DNA of 22,973 bases from Zygnema cylindricum (GCA_037447655.1 JBBHKE010003237.1:157878-180850); one strand, 5' to 3'; counted from the stretch's first letter, positions 8,531 to 17,355 are shown. The notes: generated by a model from the letters alone, not told the origin. Numbers and translations are program-made.

Positions 8531-8541
8531 CGGACCAATCA
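8531..8541 (-). promoter_or_regulatory. CCAAT box in the element IV LTR
   Basis: ATTGG on the minus strand, between the GTAC hairpin and the leader. It is conserved in the LTRs of element I, the solo LTR and element III. Confidence 0.4.
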
Positions 8542-8552
8542 GATTACTGTAT

Positions 8553-8592
8553 CGTACACAAAAGTACTACTGCCGATGTACCTTTTGTACGG
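8553..8592 (-). promoter_or_regulatory. GTAC-rich hairpin in the element IV LTR
   Basis: Two arms of the form GTAC-A/G-run-GTAC and GTAC-T-run-GTAC face each other across an 8-10 base loop. The same arrangement occurs in all LTR copies (about 2565-2600, 6468-6505, 7508-7547 and 13934-13973) with changed bases. Confidence 0.5.
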
Positions 8593-8683
8593 CCTATGTA
8601 CGACAAGGCTATTAAGTGGACGCGTGTCCGCTTTTCACTCGTCCGTACATTCCTCGGAATTCCTATGACCGAATGTCATCTCT

Positions 8684-8712
8684 CCACGTGGCTCCAGGTC
8701 ATGCCACGTCAC
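8684..8712 (-). promoter_or_regulatory. G-box pair in the element IV LTR
   Basis: CCACGTGG (8684-8691) and GCCACGTCAC (8703-8712) both contain the ACGT core recognised by plant bZIP and bHLH factors. G-boxes occur at matching places in the LTRs of elements I (2459) and II (3203) and in the solo LTR (7410). They lie upstream of the CCAAT and TATA positions in the sense of transcription. Confidence 0.5.
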
Positions 8713-9016
8713 AAAACGCCAAAATGACCACTCCGGGATTTCGGCGATGATGTGCGCCGTTGGATTTTGTGCCAAACGCAATCTTAGCCGTAATAAATGC
8801 TTGCGTGATATTTGTTCCGATGTCGAAATAAAATGCGTGGTATCCGTTTCGAATTAGCGTCGTACGACGTACTTTATAAAACTGAATCTATGTACGCCGT
8901 ATAAAGTTCTAGTTAAATGAATTTTAGTCACGCAAACTAAATATATATCTATCACATACCATAGTATTTAGCATTGGTCCTAGTCTATTAGGATAAAGCT
9001 GAGCGCTACCGGTCAA

Positions 9017-9061
9017 CTTGACGAACCGCAGGTACCGGGATGAAACCTCTGGTCCGTCAAG
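9017..9061 (-). other. Inverted repeat around the tRNA-like block of the element IV LTR
   Basis: CTTGACG (9017-9023) pairs with CGTCAAG (9055-9061) around the degraded B-box-like GATGAAACC. The element I LTR has the same outer pair CTTGAC...GTCAAG. The block is repeated in the other LTR at 14398-14442. Confidence 0.4.
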
Positions 9062-9265
9062 TATATTTTTAGTAACCTACTAAAAATAGCTGTCTGTTGA
9101 ACTAAGGCAGCCATGGATCAACCTCTCTCTCTTACCTTCAGTGACTACAACAAGTATGGGAGTTAGAGAGCGGAGGTGGAGGCAGGCTGCCCGTCCTTTT
9201 TCTTTCCTTTTTATAAAGACATATTTAAACCTAGAAAATACTCTAGAAATCTATAAATTTCAACA

Positions 9266-9277
9266 CTCCCCTTATTT
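9266..9277 (-). other. Element IV polypurine tract
   Basis: AAATAAGGGGAG on the minus strand, abutting the 3' LTR. The pol stop codon lies directly at its 5' side. Confidence 0.85.
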
Positions 9278-9278
9278 T

Positions 9279-10833
9279 CTAGTCTAATTTTAACTTTTCT
9301 TTCAACCCGCATTTTTCCCGACAATATTTTAGTTTAGGAGAGGGCACAGGTTTAGTCATCATGTCAGCCACCATTTCTTCATCAGGTCTATAAACAAGAT
9401 TTAAAATTTTATTTTCAACTTTTTCTCTTACGAAGCTCAATCTTATGTCCATATGTTTTGCTTTGAAATGGTGTTTTGGATTGGCTGCAATTGCAATTGC
9501 AGCTTGGTTATCGCAAAATATTTCATGCACTCCCTCCTTCATAAATCCCAGTTCTTGTAACAATGATTTCACCCACATTAGTTCTTTTACAGCAGAACAA
9601 GACGCCATATACTCAGCCTCCATAGTAGACTGAGCAACCACCTTTTGTTGCTTACTGCTCCAACAGCAAGCACCTTCCCCCACATACAAAACATATCCAG
9701 AAGTGCATCTTCTCATAGGTGCATCCCCATAACTGGTGTCACTCCAAGTGGTGATATCAGTATGCTCCCCTCCCAAATGCAACCATAATTCTCTGGTTCC
9801 AACCAGATATCTCATGACTCTCTTGGCTGCCTCCCAGTCTCTCTTCCTAGGATCATTAAGACTCCTACTGAGTACTCCAACTGCTGCCGCTATGTCCGGC
9901 TTGGTACAGTTCATAAAATAAATTAAGCTTCCTACGACTTGTCTATAAGGGATAGACTTCATGAACTCTCTCTCCTCTAGACTCATCTGATCGTCTAAGA
10001 TTATCACTCCTCCTTCTACACTCCCATCACTTACTTTTTTCAAGTCCATGGGAGTGGTACAACTGTTAGCATTTTCCATCTGGAATTTCTCAAGCATATT
10101 ACCTATTGCTTCTTTCTGAGTAAGTCTGATAATCTTCTTCCCTCTATCTCTCTCCATTTGGACCCCCAAAATATATTTTGCCTCCCCTAAATCCTTCATA
10201 TCAAATCTGCCCCTAAGATCTCTCTTTAGCCTATTGATATTCTCCAAAGACTTACTTAACACAAGCAGATCATCCACATAAATAGCAATAAAAATGACAC
10301 CATTCTCATCTTCAAACATATAGATAGAATGGTCAGAGCTGATCCGGATGTATCCCAGATCGGTGAGAAACTCATCTAGTTTCTTATTCCACTGTCGGGG
10401 AGCCTGTTTCAGTCCGTATAAGGACTTTATGAGCCTGCAGACTTTGCTTTCTTCTCTTTCTTCCACAAACCCCTCGGGTTGCCTCATAAAAATTTCTTCC
10501 TCTAACTCACCATTAAGAAAAGCAGTCTTAATGTCCATCTGGTGTATTTCCATGTCTTCCGCTGCGGCCAGACTGAGGAGGATCCTTACCGATGGGAATC
10601 CAACAACTGGATCAAAGGTCTCCTCATAGTCAATCCCCTCTTTTTGGGTGAACCCCTTTGATACCAATCGAGCCTTATACCTCTCAATTGTATTATTTGG
10701 GTTCAGTTTTAGTTTAAATACCCATTTACATCCAATAGGTTTTTCTGTCTGGAGGGCAATCCGCTAGTTCCCAAGTATTTGCTTCCATGATAGAAGTCAT
10801 CTCATCATTTATGGCTCTAATCCATCTTTCTTT
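9279..10833 (-). pseudogene. Element IV reverse transcriptase and RNase H
   Basis: RT copies the RNA into DNA, and RNase H removes the template. The long open stretch from 10667 (462 codons; its first codon is really TTG inside the domain) contains MDIKTAFLNG with the first catalytic Asp, SLYGLKQAPRQW, IYVDDLLVL (YVDD near codon 130) and GEAKYILG. RNase H follows with WSDTSYGD, STMEAEYM, IFCDNQAA and KHMDIRLSFVRE, ending at the polypurine tract. The N-terminal part of RT (WIRAINDEM to WEL) is upstream, in the frame of the integrase, after a TAG at 10834-10836. A one-base change in an A-run (10740-10744) then shifts the frame back to that of gag. All catalytic motifs I can see are kept. Confidence 0.9.
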
Positions 10834-12222
10834 CTATGGACTATTCACTGCCTCTAAGTAAGACTGAGGCTCATCTGGGTGAGATAGCTTAGTTACCTTA
10901 TGGGCAGCTTGTTTTTCCTGTATCCTTTTGCTGCTCCTCCTTCCTCCCTCAAACTCCGAAGCTGGAATGGATGGAAGTCTTGGATTTCTTCTCATTGTCT
11001 CATCGGCTCCCCTGTCCATGGAAACCGGTTCTTGTCCCGCTTCTTCTATCTCCTCGAAGTCCATGGGAGTATGTGAGGTTTCTGGTGAGTCTCCTGTATC
11101 TTCGATCTCCCCTGAACCTGTAATCATGGTGTCACCCATGTCTTTTTCGGGGACGACCGAGTTCTCCTCACTTTCGGACTCAAATCTGATTCTTATCTTC
11201 TTTGTATATTTGAAGGGGTCAAATGACTTTCCTTCATCCATGACAACTAAGTGTTTGACCAGAATGATATCTTTCTTTGCTAAGTCATAGACTCTATATC
11301 CCTTAACATCCTCATCATATCCCACAAAGTATCCTGGTTTTCCTTTAGCATCTAGTTTCCAGTTTTTCCTATCCGTGTCAAGACTGTAAACTTGGCTACC
11401 AAATACTTTAAGGTGTGAGATATCTGGTTTCCTTCCAACCCATCTCTCATAAGGTGTCACTCCCTTTACAGCTGAGGTAAGGACTCTATTTTTAATGTAG
11501 TTGGCACAGTTCATTGCCTCTGCCCAAAATCTCTTTCCTATTTTCTTGTCTACCAACATACTGCATGCACTATCTCCTAGTGTTCTATTCAACCTCTCAG
11601 CTACCCCATTTTGTTCCGGGTTATATGGTACGGTTTTCTGGTGTTGCACTCCCTCATCTCTCAGATATTCCTCAAACTGGTTAGAGGTATATTCCCCCCC
11701 ATTATCACTCCTTATCCTCTTAATAGGGGTTTCATGCAATTTCTCACTCCATGCTTTATATTCTTTGAAGTAAGTGGATGCTTCAGACTTATTTTTCAGA
11801 AAGTAGACTCTAGAGTATCTAGACCAATCATCAGTTATTGTCATCATGAACCTCTTTCCTCCAACCGAAGGTACTTTTGCAGGTCCCCAAATATCTGTGT
11901 GGACCAAATCTAACACTTTCTCACCTCTATATGTGGCGGCTTTGGGAAAGGGAAGTCTGTGAGCCTTACCTTGAGCACAACCACTAGAATCATCCATCAT
12001 TTCATTATCCCCAAACTGAATGCCATCTACTACCCCAAGCTTTTTCATTTCCCTTAACCTATCAAAATGCACATGCCCCAACCGCTTATGCCAAATCATC
12101 ACTTTAGGAACACCAACATAGTAAGCATTCTTCTTTTCATTACTCAAGTTAAGCCTAAACATTCCTTGGCTACCCTTATCTGCTGTGAAGTAAACTTCAT
12201 TCCCATACTTAGCTGTAAAGAC
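10834..12222 (-). pseudogene. Element IV integrase
   Basis: Integrase inserts the cDNA. Numbering from the Met at 12162, the zinc-binding domain shows WHKRLGH (24-30) and SGC at 60-62. The first Cys of the CxxC pair is Ser (codon at about 11986-11988), while element II keeps CSGC. The catalytic triad is D90 (HTD), D153 (RSDNGGE) and E189 (NGVAER), exactly DD35E. The C-terminal part runs through VFGSQVYSLD to an acidic, Ser-rich region and KVTKLSHPDEPQSYLEAV before a TAG at 10834. The frame is open upstream to a TGA at 12223-12225, where element II has a Gly codon. Confidence 0.9.
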
Positions 12223-12640
12223 TCACTTTCTGGTGAAGGTATCAAACTCTTTGTCATCTAACACAGACGTAGAGACAAGATTTTTACTCAGCTAAGGAAT
12301 GTAAAGTACATCTGAGAATGTAAGTATAGAGGTCTTACCCTCCACTAAGACTTTCAGATCTACTGATCCCACTAGATCCGTAGTAACCACTCTCCCATCC
12401 CCATACTCTATCTCTACAGTAGGAATCTTTCGTAGCTTAGTGAAGAGTTCTTTATCACGACACATATGCATGGATGCACCTGAGTCGATGATCCATCCTT
12501 CCTGTGGAGCTTCCCGAATTGCTCCAAGGGCACACTTCTGCCTCCGAGGGATCTCCTTCTCCTTCAGACTCTCGTCAAGAAGAAGCTCCCCATCATCCTC
12601 AGATGACTCATCCTCGGTTTCTTCGAAACTTTTGTAACCA
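12223..12640 (-). pseudogene. Element IV protease region
   Basis: The acidic linker (EETEDESSEDDGELLLDE), RRQKCALG and the aspartic protease motif GWIIDSGASMHMC are followed by VEGKTSILTFSDVLYIP. The family enzyme is a retropepsin-like dimer that cuts Gag-Pol. It is in the -1 frame relative to gag; the switch lies near 12630-12633 in an A-run. It is closed by TAG at 12292-12294, where element II has Lys, and by TGA at 12223-12225. The catalytic DSG is intact. Confidence 0.85.
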
Positions 12641-13628
12641 CAAGTGCCTTTTTCTTCCCTCCGGAAGAACCCCCTCCACGGTTTTCTTGGAGCCTCAGCT
12701 CCGACAACTTGACACAATCTGCAATAAAGTGTCTCGGTTTTTTGCAATAATGACAAAGACCCTTTGGGGGCCTCTGTCCCCCAGAATTATCTCTTTCCCC
12801 TCTATAAGGTTTCTTCGGATCCTTCCCCCATCGGTCCCCTCCTGCTGCTAGAGCTTGAATGCTCTTTCCTCCTCTCCTAATCTCCATTGTGTTTTCCTGC
12901 ACAAGTATCATCCTGACTACTGTGTTCCATTTCCATGAACTATCAGGCATTCCCTGTACTCGGTACACTATGTTTTCGAACTCATCTGGTAATTTCATGA
13001 TAAGGGTGTTCACTTTCATTTTCATTGTACCTGTCCACCCGGCACTTTCCATCTCCATATACAAACAAGAAAGATCATTACAGTAATCTAACATCTTTCC
13101 TCATTTGTAAGTGTAACTCAATAGTTTTTGCTCAGCCAACTGGAGCTCCTGAATAGTTCCAGCTCTATAAATCTCCACCAAACTTTCCCACAATTCCTTG
13201 GCCTTGTAAATGTGAAGATGAGGAGTGGCCAAACCTTGAGTGAGGTGCCTCAAAATGAAGTTCTTGAAAGCCATGTTTACATCCTCCCACATTTGAGTAT
13301 CGTTCTCCACGGTCTTCACGGTCGCCGTTCCCGATACTGTGGCAATAGGAGTGAGGGGTGTCTCCTTCCCTTTCTCCTTTTCGGACACACTGCTGTCCCC
13401 ATCATCTGCCTCCTCCGCTGAGGCAGCCGTTGTTGCAGAAAACCTTACTCCCCCAAATCTTGGTGGAGTTCCCGAAGGTGGACGTTTCACTTGTCCACTC
13501 ACGATACCCCAGTATCGTTTTTCACACAAAGCTCCCATCATCATGGCTTCCCAATAGATGAACCCTGATCCATTGAAGGTGGGCACCCTAGAGGGTGGGC
13601 CCATAACCTGCAATTCTGTGTCCTCCAT
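12564..13628 (-). pseudogene. Element IV gag (capsid and nucleocapsid) with one stop
   Basis: Gag forms the virus-like particle. The start chosen is the ATG at 13628, inside the 5' LTR. Eight codons later the PBS supplies the second in-frame ATG (MEDTELQ-VMGPPSR). The capsid part shows FIYWEAMM, KRYWGIVSGQVKRPP and ELWESLVEIYRAG. A TGA (13101-13103) replaces a Gly codon found in elements II and III, and the same frame then continues to a zinc knuckle, CHYCKKPRHFIADC (C-x2-C-x4-H-x4-C, about 12717-12758), followed by a Gly/Lys-rich tail. The frame ends at 12564 because of the shift near 12630. Confidence 0.9.
13596..13608 (-). other. Element IV primer-binding site (half tRNA-iMet type)
   Basis: GGTTATGGGCCCA on the minus strand directly follows the LTR end. 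It matches 13 bases of the complement of the initiator tRNA-Met anticodon arm. It also encodes part of Gag (V-M-G-P). Confidence 0.85.
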
Positions 13629-14646
13629 TGGACTAGAGAATACAGGAAGCCTCTAGATAGTATTTAACTAACCCACTTTAAGCCACAACCACTTCTGCCT
13701 CAGAAGGCAAACTGACAATTTGAATGCACCCCTGTGTAGCCTGGACTCCCCTGAGTCCGTAGCAAAAAGAATCACTGAAAACGGCCAACCAGGCGATAAG
13801 TTATGAGGCAGTAAAAATGCCAATTTGTACAAACTCTCAAAGGGAGAGATGACTACCTACCTAAATTTTCTAAGTCATGATTCTCTCTAATAACTCCTAT
13901 CTACTGAAGTACGGACCAATCAGATTACTGTATCGTACATAAAAGTACTACTGCCGATGTACCTTTTGTACGGCCTATGTACGACAAGGCTATTAAGTGG
14001 ACGCGTGTCCGCTTTTCACTCGTCCGTACATTCCTCGGAATTCCTATGACCGAATGTCATCTCTCCACGTGGCTCCAGGTCATGCCACGTCACAAAACGC
14101 CAAAATGACCACTCCGGGATTTCGGCGATGATGTGCGCCGTTGGATTTTGTGCCAAACGCAATCTTAGCCGTAATAAATGCTTGCGTGATATTTGTTCCG
14201 ATGTCGAAATAAAATGCGTGGTATCCGTTTCGAATTAGCGTCGTACGACGTACTTTATAAAACTGAATCTATGTACGCCGTATAAAGTTCTAGTTAAATG
14301 AATTTTAGTCACGCAAACTAAATATATATCTATCACATACCATAGTATTTAGCATTGGTCCTAGTCTATTAGGATAAAGCTGAGCGCTACCGGTCAACTT
14401 GACGAACCGCAGGTACCGGGATGAAACCTCTGGTCCGTCAAGTATATTTTTAGTAACCTACTAAAAATAGCTGTCTGTTGAACTAAGGCAGCCATGGATC
14501 AACCTCTCTCTCTTACCTTCAGTGACTACAACAAGTATGGGAGTTAGAGAGCGGAGGTGGAGGCAGGCTGCCCGTCCTTTTTCTTTCCTTTTTATAAAGA
14601 CATATTTAAACCTAGAAAATACTCTAGAAATCTATAAATTTCAACA
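13609..14646 (-). repeat. Element IV 5' LTR
   Basis: 1038 bp, TG...CA ends, with three differences from 8228-9265. It carries the promoter-like block in the order G-box (14065-14093), GTAC hairpin (13934-13973), CCAAT box (about 13912-13922) and leader hairpin (13743-13758), and the gag start codon at 13626-13628. Confidence 0.97.
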
Positions 14647-14651
14647 AAGAA
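14647..14651 (+). repeat. Element IV target-site duplication, right (AAGAA)
   Basis: Copy of 8223-8227; element III gag resumes here. Confidence 0.9.
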
Positions 14652-14994
14652 CTTCTTCTTAAGACACCTCACTCAAGCTTTGGCAATTCCCCATCCTCAC
14701 GTTTACAAGGTCAATGAGTTGTGGGTGAGTTTGGTGGATATCTATAGAGCTGGTACAATCCACGAGCTCTTATTGGCCAAACAAAAGTTGGGAAATTAAA
14801 CTTACAAGGGGAAAAATGTTAGACTACTGTGATGATTTTTTTTGTTTGTATATGGAGATGGAGAGTGTCGGGTTGACATTAACACTCTCATCATTTAGTT
14901 ACCCGACAAGTATGAGAATATAGTGTACCGAGTAAAGGAAATGACTGATAGTTCATGGAAGTGGAATATATTTGTCTGCATGATACTTGTGCAG
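14647..14994 (+). pseudogene. Element III gag, second part
   Basis: It continues the gag cut at 8222: FFLRHLTQALAIPHPHVYK, ELWVSLVDIYRAGTIHELLLA and KYENIVYRVKEMTDSSWKWN all match element IV gag. Breaks include TAA after LGN, a frameshift near 14820 and a TAG where element IV has Lys before LPD. Similarity to gag stops sharply at 14994, within the codon series for ILVQ. The zinc knuckle and all of pol are missing. Confidence 0.85.
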
Positions 14995-16400
14995 CCTTCT
15001 TGTTGTTTTACATTTCAGCGACCACACACTCTCATCACTGGTTAGTCTTCCGGTGAGAGACATTGCCGAAGCCATTTGTTTGGTTAGCGATGACAATAAA
15101 CCATCGCTGGTTCATAATCTAGCGACGATAATACTTTATCGCTAGTCGGTCATCATCTATGAGAAAAGAAAAAAATTGTCATCATTTTATAACAGTCGCA
15201 AACATGTACAAAACAAAATCATTTGGTAAAAAAAAACACGTTTTTTGATAGCATAATGAGTAATAACACCCCTATTGGAGTATCATTGGCTCAAAAATAT
15301 TTTAACATAATAAATACTCCATGACAATCATTTATTAATTATGTCAAAAAGGACAATTATTGCTACAAAATTTTACTATTTTACACACTTTGAATCTGAA
15401 TATATGTTATAAACTTCGGTAAACTTCTCTACCTTTCCACTTTCTCATGAATCTTCTCTCTATTTCTCTTTTGTATTCCATTATTACACAAATGATTTCA
15501 CTATCCTCTTTTAGGGAAAAAAAATAAAAAGTCCACTCTAACATATTGTAAGAAATAAATAAAACTTATAAACAATAAGGACAATAGTTGTATTTAAAAT
15601 AGACTTTCGGTCCCTTTCTCAAATCTAATAGCTTCTGTACATCGCCTACTTTTTGTTCGTTTGTTGCCGTACTTCAAATCCAGTATATATTCCAGTCCTT
15701 CCTTCAAAAAAATTTATGTCGCTTGATAAGAACAAAAGAAGGCTTTAATAGATAATAACTCTTAAGAGAAAAAGAAAAAAATGATTTTTTTCAAACTGAT
15801 ATGTTCGCACTTAGGAATTCCTTGTCCCATGGTTGTTGAAGTAAAGACAATAGGAGCCCAATCGAGAAAACATAGATGTTCTCTGATGTCATAAGTGTTT
15901 TGTAAAGTAAGGTGGTTGTCCTCCTCTGGAATAGTATCTCATATGTTCACCACAATTACCGCAACTTTTCCTTCCTCCGCAATTTTTTTTCCTAATCGAG
16001 AATCCTACAAAACATTCTTATGAACTTTCATTTTTCTTTCAAAACTCCCATTGCATTCACATGAGTTTTTACTCATTCATATTTGAATTTCGAATCTTCG
16101 TTCAAATTTGCATTTAAATTCCCGATTGAATTCTCGTTTTTCATATTAATTTGTAGAAAAATTATGATTGCGCATCCAAAAAACATCCTTCTCCTATTAA
16201 TTTTATCGTTTTGGAATTAAAATAAAACATTTTGGCACTATTCAGAATCATACACGCTGAATTTTTGGTCTCATTTGATTCGTAGAATTAACATTTTTTC
16301 ACATTGGTGTAGATGGTAATCGCAACAAATTTCGAAATTGATCTAAATGGAACAAATTCTTGATTTTGGAAAACTTTAAGTCTTAGTAAATTAGTGTGAC
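14995..16400. other. AT-rich stretch without genes
   Basis: No open frame or domain is recognised. The only structure seen is a cluster of AGCGA(C/T)-type motifs in both orientations at about 15018-15145, including CTAGCGACGATAA facing TTATCGCTAG. That resembles subterminal repeats of a plant DNA transposon, but no terminal ends were found. Confidence 0.5.
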
Positions 16401-16469
16401 CGCAGAAAGGTAGTAATTTGTAGCGTAAGTTTCACAAGGACACGCGTCATCACTTGAGTGCAGTACAAG

Positions 16470-16740
16470 ACAACCCAACTGCGACGCAGACGCAACAGCG
16501 CAACTGCTATGCAGACAGAGCAGCGCAGGTACTATTCAGACAGAGCATCGCAGGAGCGACATTGCGACGCAGACAGAAAATCGCATTTGCGATTACTTTG
16601 GATATAATCCGTACGGACAACGCAGCTGATGTTATCTTGGATATGATTCGTTACGAGACATCGCAGCCACGGGTGATATAAATGTGATTTGGTACGGGAC
16701 AATACAATTGCGATTGATATGAATCAAGTCAACGGACGAG
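16470..16740. repeat. Two degenerate tandem arrays
   Basis: At about 16480-16590 units of 26-28 bp built on GCAGACAGAGC(A)GCGCAG repeat about four times. At about 16597-16740 longer units (about 40-50 bp) starting GGATAT(A/G)AT repeat two or three times. GC content is higher than in the flanks. They may lie in the U3 part of the element V LTR, whose left end I cannot place. A 75-codon frame over them is probably chance. Confidence 0.45.
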
Positions 16741-17019
16741 ATTCATAAGATTATCATAAGTGACTTAGCCGACAAGTATTTGTACAATCACTTAACATAG
16801 ATTTTGAGTAATATTGACTATACGATGATAGATTAGGTTTGCAGGATTAGGAACACGTAGATCTCAGTAGGTCGGTTGATTTTGGATGTACCTCTCACGT
16901 ACACTTGTATCGGCGGTACAACACCGAGAGTATAAGACTTAAGACTTAGAGCATTTTATGTATCCAGACTTCCAAGTAGTAAAAATGCAGAGAGTTTTTG
17001 GGAAACTTCTAGGTATTAT

Positions 17020-17336
17020 ATCTTGAGTGTTCTCAGGTCTATCTTGAGTGTTCTCAGGTCAATTATACTGAAACTTCGGGATTGTCATAGTTTATGCTAC
17101 TGTATATTCTGATAGATCTTTGTGAAGATTGGATGCTTGTGTAAGATTTGGTGAGCACTTATAAATAGCTGTTTGGTAGGATTCTATCATCTTGAGTGTT
17201 CTCAGGTCAATTATACTGAAACTTCGGGATTGTCATTGTTTATGCTACTCTATATTCTGATAGATCTTTGTGAAGATTGGATGCTTGTATAAAATTTGGT
17301 GAGCACTTATAAAAAGTTGTTTGGTAGGATTCTTGA
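17020..17336 (+). repeat. Tandem duplication of a 148-bp LTR promoter block
   Basis: Copies at 17041-17188 and 17189-about 17336 are about 96% identical, and a 21-bp partial copy lies at 17020-17040. Each unit contains its own TATA-like box: TATAAATA at 17160-17167 and TATAAAAA at 17308-17315. Confidence 0.9.
17160..17167 (+). promoter_or_regulatory. TATA box of element V, first copy
   Basis: TATAAATA in the tandem LTR block, with a second, slightly altered one 148 bp downstream at 17308. Either could set transcription of gag starting at 17356. Confidence 0.45.
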
Positions 17337-17355
17337 TAGTTTCAGAGAGTGTATC

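Larger units (their letters stand above)
8228..9265 (-). repeat. Element IV 3' LTR
   Basis: 1038 bp; read on the minus strand it begins TGTTGAAATT at 9265 and ends AGAATTGCA at 8228. It differs from 13609-14646 by three substitutions. It carries a spare copy of the gag start codon near its end. Confidence 0.97.
8228..14646 (-). mobile_element. Element IV: complete young Ty1/copia retrotransposon
   Basis: 6419 bp between AAGAA duplications, with 1038-bp LTRs that differ at only three positions (8343/13724, 8496/13877, 8559/13940) and have no length change. On the minus strand the order is 5' LTR (13609-14646), PBS (13596-13608), gag, protease, integrase, RT, RNase H, polypurine tract (9266-9277), 3' LTR (8228-9265). 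This is the copia order. Despite the near-identical LTRs, coding is broken by stops at 13101-13103, 12292-12294, 12223-12225 and 10834-10836 and frameshifts near 12630 and 10740. It lies antisense within element III gag. Confidence 0.97.
5806..14994 (+). mobile_element. Element III: Ty1/copia copy split by a solo LTR and by element IV
   Basis: It comprises a 5' LTR (5806-6831), PBS and gag. The gag is cut by the solo LTR (6843-7882) and by element IV (8228-14646) and resumes at 14652. Element-like sequence stops at 14994, right after the gag segment ILVQ, with no pol or 3' LTR. Removing the two insertions together with one copy of each target duplication restores collinearity with element IV gag, which is strong evidence for the nesting. 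The right part was lost by deletion. Confidence 0.85.

Noticed and set aside
9445-9921. Plus-strand open frames across the element IV pol
   Set aside because: Shadows of the RT/RNase H frame on the minus strand; no motifs of their own.
12223-13103. Alternative genetic code with TGA read as Gly
   Set aside because: TAG and TAA stops and frameshifts also interrupt the same genes, so simple decay explains it; no nuclear code of this kind is known to me.
10928-13557. Plus-strand open frames of 60-120 codons over integrase and gag of element IV
   Set aside because: They mirror the minus-strand coding frames with clear domain motifs.
16454-16681. 75-codon frame over the tandem arrays
   Set aside because: Composition follows the DNA repeats; no start context or homologue seen.
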